Assembly: GCF_009823805.1 (NCBI RefSeq)
Contig: NZ_WUEK01000001.1
Coordinates: 268,688 to 332,687, forward strand
Reading direction: 5' to 3'
From: Nocardioides flavescens
GTDB taxonomy: Bacteria > Actinomycetota > Actinomycetes > Propionibacteriales > Nocardioidaceae
DNA length: 64,000 nucleotides
Shown here: positions 47,400-56,342 of the stretch, one piece after another
Layout of the letters: each line of letters starts with the position of its first letter
Position numbering within the stretch: the first letter of the stretch is position 1
The notes under the pieces: generated by a model
What the model saw: only the letters and a program-made list of their open reading frames with translations
What the model was told of the DNA's origin: nothing
Databases searched by the model: none
Translations under genes and position numbers: made by a program

Positions 47400-48351
47400 G
47401 CAGCTCCTCGGAGACCTCCCACAGCCGCCGGGCGTCCTCGGGGTCGAGGGCGTGCGGCAGCACCCCGGCGAGACCGTCGAGCCGCTCGACGACCTCCGCC
47501 TCGTGGCAGTCCTCGAAGTAGCGCCCGCCGATGCCCTCGACCTGCGGTGAGGTGGCGAGGAAGACCGACGTCGCGGCGCCCTGCTCGACCGACTTCATCC
47601 GGAAGGCGCCGCTCTGCTCGGCGCGCCGCGACTGCTCCTCGGCGGCCGCGCGCTGCTCGTCGCTCCAGTGCCGCTGCAGCGGCGTCCAGATGCCGCCGGG
47701 CATCAGTGCGTTGGCCGTGATGCCCTCGCTGCCCCACCGCCGGGTGAGCTCGACGGCGAAGAGGGAGTTGGCCGTCTTGGACTGGCCGTAGGCCAGCCCG
47801 GGGTCGTAGGCGCGACGCTCGAAGAACAGGTCGTCGAACACCACCGGCGAGGCCGCGTGGCCCGAGGACGACACGGAGACGGCCCGGGCGCCGCGCTCGG
47901 GCGACGCGCCGGCCGCCAGCGCCGCGTGGAGACCGGTCGTCAGCGCGAAGTGGCCGAGGTGGTTGACGCCGAACTGCGTCTCCCACCCCTGGGCCGTGCG
48001 CCCGAACGGCGTGTCCATCACACCCGCGTTGTTGACGAGCACGTGGAGCGGACCCTCCCACGAGGCGACGAGGGCGTCGACGCTCGCGAGGTCGGACAGG
48101 TCGAGCGCTGCGACCACGAGGTCGTCGCGTCCGCTGGTGGCGGCGATGTCGTCGGCGACCCGCCGACCCGCCTCGGTGTCGCGCACGGCGAGCGTGACCT
48201 GGGCGCCGGCGTGGGCCAGGGCGCGGGCCGTCTCGACGCCGATGCCCGACGACGCGCCGGTCACCAGGGCGCGGCGTCCGGTCAGGTCGACGCCCTCGAC
48301 GACCTCCAGGGCCGTGGTGCGGTCGGTGTGGTCGTTCTCGGTCTTGGTCAT
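47380..48351 (-). CDS. SDR-family NAD(P)-dependent oxidoreductase
   Basis: The 323-residue product has TGASSGIGVETARAL (cofactor loop) and NNAGVMD. The catalytic Ser is in SVSSSGHAA, with Tyr and Lys in YGQSKTAN. It resembles retinol-dehydrogenase/oxidoreductase-type SDRs. I chose ATG 48351 because the frame before it has no conserved features. It is divergent from a TetR gene, with the palindrome 48363-48376 between them, so the TetR protein probably represses it. The substrate is unknown. Confidence 0.92.
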   Translation of the reverse strand: MTKTENDHTDRTTALEVVEGVDLTGRRALVTGASSGIGVETARALAHAGAQVTLAVRDTEAGRRVADDIAATSGRDDLVVAALDLSDLASVDALVASWEGPLHVLVNNAGVMDTPFGRTAQGWETQFGVNHLGHFALTTGLHAALAAGASPERGARAVSVSSSGHAASPVVFDDLFFERRAYDPGLAYGQSKTANSLFAVELTRRWGSEGITANALMPGGIWTPLQRHWSDEQRAAAEEQSRRAEQSGAFRMKSVEQGAATSVFLATSPQVEGIGGRYFEDCHEAEVVERLDGLAGVLPHALDPEDARRLWEVSEELLSDARR

Positions 48352-48362
48352 GCCACGAACAT

Positions 48363-48376
48363 ACCAACTAGTTGGT
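48363..48376. promoter_or_regulatory. TetR operator between SDR and TetR genes
   Basis: ACCAACTAGTTGGT is a perfect 14-bp palindrome centred in the 42-bp gap between divergent genes. It would overlap the spacer of the TetR promoter and block both directions. Confidence 0.75.
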
Positions 48377-48393
48377 TTGACTAAACTGGAGCC

Positions 48394-48966
48394 GTGGCGC
48401 GAGGGGACGAGAGCAGGGAGCGGCTGATGGTCGCCGCGACGGCGGAGTTCGCCGAGCACGGCATCGCCGGCGCGCGGGTCGACCGGATCGCCGAGGCGGC
48501 CGGGGTCAACAAGGCGCAGATGTACGCGTGGTACGGCTCGAAGGACGGCCTCTTCGAGGCGGTCTTCGCCCGCCACCTCCAGGCGATCGTCGACTCGGTG
48601 CCGCTCACCGCCGACGACCTCCCCGGCTACGTCACCCGGCTCTACGACTCCTACCTCACCGACCCCGAGCTGGTCCGCCTCTCCAGCTGGTACCGCCTGG
48701 AGAAGGTGCCCACCGGGGCGCTGCTCTCCGGCCGCGCCGACCTGACCGACCCCAAGCTCGAGGCCATCGCCCGGGCCCAGCGCGAGGGCCGCATCGTCGA
48801 CGGCATCCGACCCGACGAGGTCTACGCGCTGCTCATCGCGCTGGCCGGCACCTGGTCGCCGGTGAGCGGCACCTTCACCGCGTCGGGCTCGGACCCCGAA
48901 GCCGACCACGAGCGCCGGCGCGCGACCCTGCGCGACGTCGTGACCCGCGCCCTCGTGCCGTCCTGA
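48394..48966 (+). CDS. TetR-family transcriptional regulator
   Basis: The 190-residue product has the TetR helix-turn-helix near residues 12-50 (FAEHGIAGARVDRIAEAAGV NKAQMYAWYGSK region) and an alpha-helical ligand-binding domain (SWYRLEKVPTGALLSGR). The GTG start at 48394 follows TAAACT by six bases, giving a leaderless-type transcript. With the palindrome at 48363-48376 it very probably controls itself and the divergent SDR gene. Confidence 0.92.
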   Translation: MARGDESRERLMVAATAEFAEHGIAGARVDRIAEAAGVNKAQMYAWYGSKDGLFEAVFARHLQAIVDSVPLTADDLPGYVTRLYDSYLTDPELVRLSSWYRLEKVPTGALLSGRADLTDPKLEAIARAQREGRIVDGIRPDEVYALLIALAGTWSPVSGTFTASGSDPEADHERRRATLRDVVTRALVPS

Positions 48967-49002
48967 CGCTCCGCTCCCCGCCCGACCCCCAGAGCGCGAC
49001 CC

Positions 49003-50880
49003 TCAGCCGCCGTACGCCGCCCGCACGAGGTCGAGCAGCCGGCCCACCTCGGGCGAGTCGCCGAGGCGGTCGACGGGGACGGCGAGCGGGATGCGCCAGT
49101 TCTCGCGCTCGGTCGTGCCCGGCACGTTGGGCCGGCGCTCCTCCAGCACGGCGTCCTCGAGCGACAGCGCGACGAGCAGCGAGGGCGCCTCGACGAGCTG
49201 GCGGTAGGCCGCCTGAACGGCGTCGGCCGGACCCGCGCCGTCGTCCAGCGGCTCCCGGGTGAGCCGGGAGAGCAGCTCCTCGCGGCCGCTGCGCACGTCG
49301 TCCTCGGGCATGTCGGTGGCGTCGAGCTGGTCCCTGGCGTCCGCGCCGGTCCACAGCCCCGCGACGGTCGGCAGGTCGTGGGTGGTCACGGTCGCGAGCG
49401 CCTCGCGCGGCCACGAGGACGGGGCGTCGTCCTCGAACCACAGCACCTTGTAGGACAGGATGCGCCGCTCCGCGAGCGCCTCGGCGACCCCGGGCTCGAC
49501 GGTGCCGAGGTCCTCCCCCACCACCACGGCCTGCGCCCGGTGCGACTCGAGCGCCACGATGTCGAGCAGGTCGTCGCTCGGGTAGCGCACGTAGCCGCCG
49601 CCCCGGGCGTCGCCCTCCTCCGGGATCCACCAGAGCCGGAACAGCCCCATCACGTGGTCGATGCGCAGCCCACCCGCGCCCGCGATGGTCGCGCGCACCG
49701 ACTCGACGAACGGCTCGTAGTCGGCCGCCCGCAGCCGCCACGGCACGAGGGGCGGCGAGCCCCAGTCCTGGCCGAGGGTGTTGAGCGCGTCGGGCGGTGC
49801 GCCCACGCTCACGCCCTCCGCGAGAACGTCCTGCCACGCCCACGCGTCGGCACCGCCGCCCGACACCCCGATGGGGAGGTCCTGGATGACGATGAGGTCG
49901 CCGGAGGCCGCGCGCAGCTGGGCGTCGAGCTGCCACTGCAGCCAGGCGTGGAAGCCGACGTCCTCGGCGTGCTCGGCCCGCCACGTCGCCACGCCGTCGC
50001 CGCGCGGGTCGCGCAGCTCCGTGGGCCAGCCGTGCCAGTCGATGCCGTGCTGGGCGCCGAGCGCCTCGGCCAGCGCGCTCCAGGTCGCGAACTCCTCGAG
50101 CGGCTCGCCCTGCTCGTCGCGCCAGGCGGCGAAGGCGCTGTCCGCTCCGCCGCTGCGGTCGTACGCCGCGCGAAGGGCCGCGCGCTTGAGGGCCCAGGCC
50201 GCGTCGCGGTCGACGAGGTCGGTGGCGGCCACGGCGTCACGGCGGGCCGTGTCGACGTCGCCGGGCTCGTGGCCGGGGACGTCCTCGACGCGGAGGTAGA
50301 CGGGGTTGCGGAACCTCCGGGTGGCGGGCAGGTAGGGGCTCGCCTCCATCGAGGAGCCCTCGACCACCGGCGCGACCGCGTGGAGCGGGTTGACCAGCAC
50401 GAACCCGCCGCCGGCGGCCTCGGTCAACTCCCGCAGGGTGCGCAGGTCGCCGAGGTCGCCGATGCCCCAGCTGCGCGTCGAGCGGGCGGCGTACAGCTGG
50501 ACCGCCCAGCCCCAGGTGGGCTCGTCCGGCAGCCAGCACCGGCCCGGTGACACGACCAGCCGGCGCTCCATGCCCGCGGCGGTCGTGAGCCGGTGGTAGC
50601 CGAGCGGGAAGTCCTCGGGCAGCCGCCCGTCGACCTCGCGCTCGGTGCCGTCCTCGCAGCGCACCTGCACCCGACCGAGGCCCAGCTCGCGCCCGGGCCG
50701 GGTCACGACGGGCGCCCGGTCCTCGAGGTCCGCCGGCGGGGTGCCGATCGCCTCGCGCAGGCGGCGGACCGTGTCGGCGTCGGCCTCGTGCACCTCGTCG
50801 GCGGCGTCGAGCCAGCGGTGCTGGACGCCCCAGTCGTCCACAGCGGAGTCGAAGGCGGCGTCGGTGGGGGTCTGACTCAC
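49003..50880 (-). CDS. malQ: 4-alpha-glucanotransferase
   Basis: The 625-residue GH77 enzyme transfers glucan chains during maltose and glycogen metabolism. YAARSTRSWGIGDLGDLRTL and SPYLPATRRFRNPVYL fit the family. The nucleophile Asp is in GAGGLRIDHVMGLFRLW, the acid/base Glu in VVVGEDLGTVEPGV, and the third acid in TVTTHDLPTVAG. An N-terminal region of about 90 residues precedes the barrel, as in actinobacterial members. No other glycogen genes are nearby. GTG 50880 is the start. Confidence 0.95.
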   Translation of the reverse strand: MSQTPTDAAFDSAVDDWGVQHRWLDAADEVHEADADTVRRLREAIGTPPADLEDRAPVVTRPGRELGLGRVQVRCEDGTEREVDGRLPEDFPLGYHRLTTAAGMERRLVVSPGRCWLPDEPTWGWAVQLYAARSTRSWGIGDLGDLRTLRELTEAAGGGFVLVNPLHAVAPVVEGSSMEASPYLPATRRFRNPVYLRVEDVPGHEPGDVDTARRDAVAATDLVDRDAAWALKRAALRAAYDRSGGADSAFAAWRDEQGEPLEEFATWSALAEALGAQHGIDWHGWPTELRDPRGDGVATWRAEHAEDVGFHAWLQWQLDAQLRAASGDLIVIQDLPIGVSGGGADAWAWQDVLAEGVSVGAPPDALNTLGQDWGSPPLVPWRLRAADYEPFVESVRATIAGAGGLRIDHVMGLFRLWWIPEEGDARGGGYVRYPSDDLLDIVALESHRAQAVVVGEDLGTVEPGVAEALAERRILSYKVLWFEDDAPSSWPREALATVTTHDLPTVAGLWTGADARDQLDATDMPEDDVRSGREELLSRLTREPLDDGAGPADAVQAAYRQLVEAPSLLVALSLEDAVLEERRPNVPGTTERENWRIPLAVPVDRLGDSPEVGRLLDLVRAAYGG

Positions 50881-50882
50881 GA

Positions 50883-50905
50883 GGGCCCGGTAGCCATCCG
50901 GGCCC
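50883..50905 (-). terminator. Terminator-like hairpin between TPR gene and malQ
   Basis: GGGCCCGG and CCGGGCCC flank seven bases, just ahead of the malQ start on the minus strand. It may end the TPR transcript or attenuate malQ. Confidence 0.6.
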
Positions 50906-50931
50906 CCGTCAGACGGGCTCTCAGCCGCGCG

Positions 50932-51357
50932 TCAGTTGCGCGCCGCGGCGAGGCGGGACTGCACCCGCGTCACGGCGGCGGCGTGCTCCGGGTCGCCGCT
51001 CATCACCGCGGCCAGCCGCAGGTGCGGCAGCGCCTCGGCCGGGCGCGACTGGCGCTCCAGCGCGCGACCCAGCGCGTGGCGGCTCCACACGTCGGTGGGG
51101 TCGTCCTCGACCAGCGACGTCAGCTCCTCGGTCGCGCGGCCCAGCTGGGCGCGGGCGAGGAAGGCCCACGCGCGCAGCGTGCGCAGCCCGGTGTTGCGCG
51201 GGTCCTCCGCCAAGGCGGGCTCGATGACGGCCAGGGCCCCCGCGGGAGCGCTGCGCTCCAGCAGGTCGTAGGCCACGCGGAAGGCGGACTCGGGCGCCTC
51301 CTGGCCCGGGAACACCAGGGCCGGGGCGACCAGCTCGGACTCGGTCTCGTCGCTCAT
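50932..51357 (-). CDS. Tetratricopeptide-repeat protein
   Basis: The 141-residue helical product starts MSDETESELVAP at ATG 51357. Three TPR-like units are visible (AGALAVIEPALAEDPRNTGL; GRATEELTSLVEDDPTDVW; RPAEALPHLRLAAVMSGD). It probably acts as a protein-interaction scaffold; the partner is unknown. It is followed by malQ and preceded by the family B repeat and rodA. Confidence 0.8.
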   Translation of the reverse strand: MSDETESELVAPALVFPGQEAPESAFRVAYDLLERSAPAGALAVIEPALAEDPRNTGLRTLRAWAFLARAQLGRATEELTSLVEDDPTDVWSRHALGRALERQSRPAEALPHLRLAAVMSGDPEHAAAVTRVQSRLAAARN

Positions 51358-51395
51358 GTCCTGACAACGCTGCGTGCGCACTCACCATTCCGACC

Positions 51396-51480
51396 GGTGG
51401 TCGAGGACGAAGTCCCGTCTCGGAACCACCCGACCGGGAGAGTGGTTTCGAGACGGGCCTAGCGGCCCTCCTCAACCACC
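51396..51480. repeat. Intergenic inverted repeat, family B, copy 2 (85 bp)
   Basis: Shares GGTGGTCGAGGA at one end and CCTCAACCACC at the other with the copy at 45991. Its last 20 bases, AGCGGCCCTCCTCAACCACC, are repeated exactly at 51495-51514, so the element carries a tandem tail duplication. It lies between the TPR gene and rodA. Confidence 0.8.
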
Positions 51481-51551
51481 GGCGGGGACGGCCCAGCGGC
51501 CCTCCTCAACCACCGGGGCGACGGTCGCCGCCGCGACCTCCCTCGTGACGC

Positions 51552-52739
51552 TCAGCGGCCGACGAGGACCCGCCGCTCGGCCATCGGGGCGGCGTACGTC
51601 GGGGTCTGGGCGCGCAGGTGGATGTTGAGCAGGAGCCCGACCGCGAGCATGCCGGCGAAGAGGGACGAGCCGCCGTACGACACGAACGGCAGCGGCACGC
51701 CGGTGACGGGCATGATGCCGAGGCACATGCCGACGTTCTGGAAGGCCTGGAAGCCGAACCAGCAGGCGATGCCGGCGGCGGCGACGCGGCCGAAGACGTC
51801 CTCGGCGCGGCGGGCGATGACCAGGGCGCGCCAGATGACGACGGCGAGCAGCGCGACGAGGAGGCCGGCGCCGACCAGGCCGAGCTCCTCGCCGGCGACG
51901 GTGAAGACGAAGTCGGTCTGCTGCTCGGGCACGAACCCCGAGCGGGTCTGCGAGCCCTGGAAGAGGCCCTGGCCGAGGAGGCCGCCGTTGCCGATGGCGA
52001 TACGGGCCTGCTCGACGTTGTAGCCGGCACCGCGGGGGTCGAGGTCGGGGTCGACGAAGGCCAGGAACCGGTCGACCTGGTAGGCCTTCAGCACCCCGGC
52101 GGTGACCGCGCCGACGGCGACGGACACGGCCGTGACGACCACACCGACCAGCCAGCGACGTCGGGCGCCGGAGACGGCGAGGACGCCGAAGACCGTCGCC
52201 GAGAGGACCAGCATCGTGCCGAGGTCGGGCTGCAGCAGGATCAGCGCGGCGGGCAGGCCGGCGATGGCCAGCATCAGCACCACCTCGGCGGTGCCGACCC
52301 GCGAGCGCCAGCGCCCCTCGGCGCGCTCGGCGATCACGAGCGCCATGCCGACGACGACCGCGAGCTTGGCGAACTCCGACGGCTGGATCGACATGCCGGC
52401 CAGGCGCACCCACGAGCGCGAGCCGTTGATCGTCGACCCCGCCGTCAGCACGAGCACGAGCCCCGCGATCGAGGCGGCGTAGATCACCGGCACCACGATG
52501 CGCACCCACCGGTGCTCGGTGACGGTCACGACCGTGAGCAGCACGAGGCCGATGGCGATGTTGACCAGCTGCTTGCGCAGGTACGCCGTCGGGTCGCCCC
52601 CCGTGAGCACGTCGCGGCTGCTGGTCGCCGACCAGACGAGCAGCGCCGAGAGCACGAGGAGCGCGAGGACCGAGCCGAGCAGGACCCAGTCGAGACGGCG
52701 CAGGGAGAAGGCCCGGGAGGTCGCGGTCGCAGTGGTCAC
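51552..52739 (-). CDS. rodA: Rod-shape SEDS peptidoglycan polymerase
   Basis: The 395-residue, roughly 10-helix SEDS protein polymerises lipid II during side-wall growth together with PBP2. GYNVEQARIAIGNGGLLGQG and FVPEQQTDFVFTVAGEELG contain the conserved loop with the functional Asp (QTDF). GVPLPFVSYGGSSL is the family C-terminal motif. The GTG-type start overlaps the mrdA stop by four bases. It ends the mreBCD-mrdA-rodA operon. Confidence 0.96.
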   Translation of the reverse strand: MTTATATSRAFSLRRLDWVLLGSVLALLVLSALLVWSATSSRDVLTGGDPTAYLRKQLVNIAIGLVLLTVVTVTEHRWVRIVVPVIYAASIAGLVLVLTAGSTINGSRSWVRLAGMSIQPSEFAKLAVVVGMALVIAERAEGRWRSRVGTAEVVLMLAIAGLPAALILLQPDLGTMLVLSATVFGVLAVSGARRRWLVGVVVTAVSVAVGAVTAGVLKAYQVDRFLAFVDPDLDPRGAGYNVEQARIAIGNGGLLGQGLFQGSQTRSGFVPEQQTDFVFTVAGEELGLVGAGLLVALLAVVIWRALVIARRAEDVFGRVAAAGIACWFGFQAFQNVGMCLGIMPVTGVPLPFVSYGGSSLFAGMLAVGLLLNIHLRAQTPTYAAPMAERRVLVGR

Positions 52740-54862
52740 TCGTCCTCCTCGGAGCGGGTGGGCGGCAGGATCGAGCCGTCGTCCATGAACGTCGGCAGCC
52801 CGCTGGGCGGGGTCGTGCCGGCGATGGCGGCGTTCGCGGGGTCAACACTCTCCCCGTCGATGCCGTAGAGCGCCTCCCAGATGGCGCGGACGCCCTCGCC
52901 GGAGGTGCCGGAGCCGGTGCCGCCCTGGCTGACCATCATCACGACCACGTAGTCGTCGTCGTAGGACGCGACCCAGGAGGTCGACTGCTTGCCGTAGACC
53001 TCGGCGGAGCCGGTCTTGGACCGGATGGGCACCTGGTCGAGGGGGAAGCCGCCCATCTTCCAGGCCATGGTGCCCTCGCGGGTGACGCCCTGCAGGGCCT
53101 GGTCGATGTAGTCGATGACGCTCTTCGGCAGGTCGAGCTCGCCGGTCTTCTTCGGCGCGAACCGGCGCAGCACCTCGCCGTCGGGGCTGACGACGGCCTT
53201 GGCGACGCGCGGGGCGTAGAGCGTGCCGCCGTTCGACAGGGCGGCGTACGCGCGGGCGAGCTGGAGCGGGGTGACGATCGTGTCGCCCTGTCCGATCGCG
53301 AAGTTCACCGCGTCGCCGGCGCGGTAGGCGTAGCCCTCGACGCAGAACTCCTGGGCGAACTTGTAGACGAAGTCGCTCGTGGTGCCGTCCTGCGGCTTGT
53401 CGGCGATGTCGCAGTAGAACGAGCGCATCTGCTTCCAGTACGACCGCTTCCACTCCCGGTCGGCGATGCGACCGGGCGCCTCGCCGGGGATGTCGATGCC
53501 GGTGCGCGAGCCGAAGCCGAACGCCTTGGCCTCGTCGACGAGCGGGTCCTTGGCCTTGACGTCGTCGACGTCGGAGCCGAAGCGCTGCCAGTAGTCGTAG
53601 CCGACGCGGTAGAAGAAGGTGTTGCAGGAGACCTCGAGCGCCTTGGCGAAGTCGATCGAGCCGTAGGCGCCGGACTCGTAGTTCTTGAAGTCGCGGTTGC
53701 CGACGCGGAACGACGAGGAGCAGTCGAGGTGGGTGTCGGTGGAGTAGCCGTGGGTGAGCGCCCCCGCGGTCATGAACGGCTTCCAGGTCGAGCCGGGTGC
53801 GAACTGGCCCTGGGTCGCCCGGCCGAGCAGCGGCTCGCCGGCGGCCTTGGAGTAGAGCCGCGAGAGCTCCTTGTTGGTGATGCCGCCGACCCAGACCGAG
53901 GGGTCGTACGTCGGCTGGCTGGCCATCGCGACGATGCGGCCGGTCTTGGCCTCCATCACCACTGCGGCGCCGGAGTCGGCGACGTAGTTGCGCCCGGTGA
54001 CCGGGTCGAGGGTGGCGCGGGCGGTGGAGATGGCCGTGGCGAGCTGCTGCTCGACGACCGACTGCACACGGGCGTCGAGCGAGGTGACCAGCGTGTCGCC
54101 GGGCTGGGCCTCGACCTCGTCGGCGTCGCCGATCACGCGACCCATCGAGTCGACCTGCACCGAGGTGTAGCCGGGCATCCCGCGCAGCCAGGAGTCGTAC
54201 TCCTTCTCGACCCCGGCCCGTCCGACGACCGACGCGCCGTTGAGGGAGTCGTCGCCGTCGGCCTTCGCGGCGTCGTACTCCTCCCCGGTGACGGGGCTGA
54301 GGTAGCCGAGCACGTGGGCGGCGTTGATGCCGTACGGCGCGGGGTAGGCGCGCAGGCTCTGCTGCTCGGCGGTGACGCCCGGGAAGTCCTCGGGCTGCTC
54401 GAGCACCCGCAGCGCCATCGGCTGCGGCACGTCGGAGGCGACCGGCACAGGCTGGAACGGCGAGCCGTTCCAGCACTCGCCGATCACGGCGTCGTCGTCG
54501 CCGCAGGTGACGAGCTTGCGCTGGATCTTCTTGACCGGCACGTCGGTCACGGTGCGCACGCGCTGCAGGAGCTGGCGCTGCTCGTCGTCGGGCAGCTTGG
54601 CGAGCGTGCCGCGGTCGATCGAGACGACCCACGAGGTGCGGTTGGCGACGAGCGGGCGCCCGACGTCGTCGACGATCAGCCCGCGCTGGGGCTGTGTGAC
54701 GACCTCCCGCACCGACTGGTCGGCGGCCTGCGCGGCGTACTGGTCGCCGTCGACGACCTGGAGGTAGTAGAGACGCACCAGCAGGGTCGCGAAGAGGGAG
54801 AAGACCAGCGCCTGGACGACCACCAGGCGCAGGCGGCTGCGGTTCTCGCCTGTCCTGCTCAT
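52736..54862 (-). CDS. mrdA: Penicillin-binding protein 2
   Basis: The 708-residue class B PBP is a transpeptidase for elongation, anchored by an N-terminal helix (LVVVQALVFSLFATLLVRLYYLQ region, about residues 12-34). The PBP dimer domain follows. The transpeptidase has S358 in GSTWKPF, a Ser-x-Asn-type motif near SCNTFF, and KTG in RSKTGSAEV. The C-terminus is acidic. ATG 54862 is reached through a chain of three mini-ORFs (54859-54895) and has no visible Shine-Dalgarno. RodA is its partner. Confidence 0.96.
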   Translation of the reverse strand: MSRTGENRSRLRLVVVQALVFSLFATLLVRLYYLQVVDGDQYAAQAADQSVREVVTQPQRGLIVDDVGRPLVANRTSWVVSIDRGTLAKLPDDEQRQLLQRVRTVTDVPVKKIQRKLVTCGDDDAVIGECWNGSPFQPVPVASDVPQPMALRVLEQPEDFPGVTAEQQSLRAYPAPYGINAAHVLGYLSPVTGEEYDAAKADGDDSLNGASVVGRAGVEKEYDSWLRGMPGYTSVQVDSMGRVIGDADEVEAQPGDTLVTSLDARVQSVVEQQLATAISTARATLDPVTGRNYVADSGAAVVMEAKTGRIVAMASQPTYDPSVWVGGITNKELSRLYSKAAGEPLLGRATQGQFAPGSTWKPFMTAGALTHGYSTDTHLDCSSSFRVGNRDFKNYESGAYGSIDFAKALEVSCNTFFYRVGYDYWQRFGSDVDDVKAKDPLVDEAKAFGFGSRTGIDIPGEAPGRIADREWKRSYWKQMRSFYCDIADKPQDGTTSDFVYKFAQEFCVEGYAYRAGDAVNFAIGQGDTIVTPLQLARAYAALSNGGTLYAPRVAKAVVSPDGEVLRRFAPKKTGELDLPKSVIDYIDQALQGVTREGTMAWKMGGFPLDQVPIRSKTGSAEVYGKQSTSWVASYDDDYVVVMMVSQGGTGSGTSGEGVRAIWEALYGIDGESVDPANAAIAGTTPPSGLPTFMDDGSILPPTRSEEDE

Positions 54863-54895
54863 CGGCTGCTCATCGGCTGCTCATCGGCCGGTCAC
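54859..54895 (-). promoter_or_regulatory. Mini-ORF relay from mreD to mrdA
   Basis: The mreD stop overlaps GTG 54895, which opens VTGR and a stop. That stop overlaps ATG 54884, which opens MSSR and a stop. That one overlaps ATG 54873, which again opens MSSR and a stop, and this stop overlaps ATG 54862 of mrdA. Each is a four-codon ORF, and an 11-bp tandem repeat (ATGAGCAGCCG) makes the last two. All junctions are NTGA. There is no Shine-Dalgarno before mrdA, so reinitiation is inferred. Confidence 0.7.
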
Positions 54896-55419
54896 GGGCG
54901 GCTCAGGCCCAGCACGCGCACCCGGTCGGGCTCGACGCGCTCCAGCAGGGCCAGGGTCAGCGGCACGACGGCCAGGGCGAGCACGACGTCGTAGCCGAGC
55001 GCGACCGCGCTCGTGCGCAGCAGCTCGCCGGTGGCGACCGCGGGGTCGCTCAGCACGATCCCGCTCAGGGCGAAGACGGACGTGCCGACGAACGACGACG
55101 CGGCGGCCGCGCCGAGCCACTGGACCGGGCGGGGCTCACCGGTGCTGGTGAGCCGACCGGCGACGTAGCCGACGACGAGCAGGGCGAGCGCCCAGCGGCC
55201 GGCGACGTGGTCGGCCGGCGGGGCGAGGTCTAGCAGCAGCCCGGCGACGAAGCCGGTGGCGAGGCCGACCTGCGAGCCGTGGCGCAGCGCGACCGCGGCG
55301 ACGACCAGCAGCACGAGGTCCGGGCCGACGCCCTCGACGGTGAGCCGCGAGAAGACCGTCGTCTGGAGCACCAGCGCGACCGAGACCGCGAAGGCGATCG
55401 CGAGGTTGCGGGCGTTCAC
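54892..55419 (-). CDS. mreD: Rod-shape-determining protein MreD
   Basis: The 175-residue, roughly five-helix membrane protein (LVLQTTVFSRLTVEGVGPDL; RHGSQVGLATGFVAGLLLDL) fits MreD, which helps position the elongation complex. The GTG at 55419 overlaps the mreC stop by four bases. Its stop leads into the mini-ORF chain before mrdA. Confidence 0.93.
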   Translation of the reverse strand: MNARNLAIAFAVSVALVLQTTVFSRLTVEGVGPDLVLLVVAAVALRHGSQVGLATGFVAGLLLDLAPPADHVAGRWALALLVVGYVAGRLTSTGEPRPVQWLGAAAASSFVGTSVFALSGIVLSDPAVATGELLRTSAVALGYDVVLALAVVPLTLALLERVEPDRVRVLGLSRP

Positions 55420-56342
55420 CGCAGGCTCCCGTCGACCTCGATGACGGCGCGGTCGCTCGTGGTGCCCGACGGGACGACGACGCCGACCTGGTCGAGCGCC
55501 GAGAAGTCGACGTAGGGCGTGATGACGGCGCGCTGGGTCGTCTCGCGCAGGCTGGAGTAGACCGACTCGACGGTGCCGATCGGCACCCCGGAGACGTACG
55601 GCGCGCCGTCCTGGCTGCCCCAGGTGACCACCGGCTCGCCCGCCTTCGGCACGTAGGTCTGGTCGACGAGCTCGAGGTCGAGCCGCGAGCCGTCGCCGAG
55701 GTCGCCGCGCCCGTGGAGGAAGCCCACCTTCATGCTCGAGCCGACCCGGCCGCCGACGGTGGAGTCGGCGTCGGTGACGAGCAGGACCGTGGCGGTGGTG
55801 GCGCTGACGCGCAGGACGCGCCCGACGAGTCCCTGGCCGTTGACGACGGTCATGTCGGGTGCGAGACCAGCGCGGGCGCCGGCGTCGATGGTGACGGTGC
55901 GCGAGAACGACTGCGCCGAGCCCATCGCGGTGACCCGGGCGGGCACGAGGGCGTAGCCGAGCGACTCGGCGGTCGCGGTGAGGTCGTCGTACTCCTGCAG
56001 GCGGTTGCGGTCGTAGTCGTCGCTCGCGAGCTGGGCGCGCAGCTGGTCGGCCTCTGAGCGGGCGGAGGCGAGGTCGGCGGCCATCTCGCGGCGGCTGCGC
56101 ACCCACGACGGGAGCGCGGCGACCGGGTCGACGACCGTGGTGGCGGCGTTCTCGACGGGGCCGTAGACCTCACCGACCGCGCGGCGCAGCGGGTCGACCG
56201 GTGAGGAGCCGTCGGCGCCGGCGACCTGGTCGACAGCCATCAGCGCGAGGCTGGTGAGCACGAGCGCGGTCACGAGCGAGCGCCGGGGGCGGCGCGGGTC
56301 GTGGGGCTCGAGGCTGCCGCGGCGGTTGAGCCGGTCGCTCAT
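55416..56342 (-). CDS. mreC: Rod-shape-determining protein MreC
   Basis: The 308-residue protein has an N-terminal anchor (about residues 22-42), a coiled-coil (REMAADLASARSEADQLRAQL, about residues 87-107) and the beta-sandwich exported domain (VVNGQGLVGRVLRVSATTA). MreC links MreB to the cell-wall enzymes. It overlaps both mreB and mreD by four bases. Confidence 0.95.
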   Translation of the reverse strand: MSDRLNRRGSLEPHDPRRPRRSLVTALVLTSLALMAVDQVAGADGSSPVDPLRRAVGEVYGPVENAATTVVDPVAALPSWVRSRREMAADLASARSEADQLRAQLASDDYDRNRLQEYDDLTATAESLGYALVPARVTAMGSAQSFSRTVTIDAGARAGLAPDMTVVNGQGLVGRVLRVSATTATVLLVTDADSTVGGRVGSSMKVGFLHGRGDLGDGSRLDLELVDQTYVPKAGEPVVTWGSQDGAPYVSGVPIGTVESVYSSLRETTQRAVITPYVDFSALDQVGVVVPSGTTSDRAVIEVDGSLR

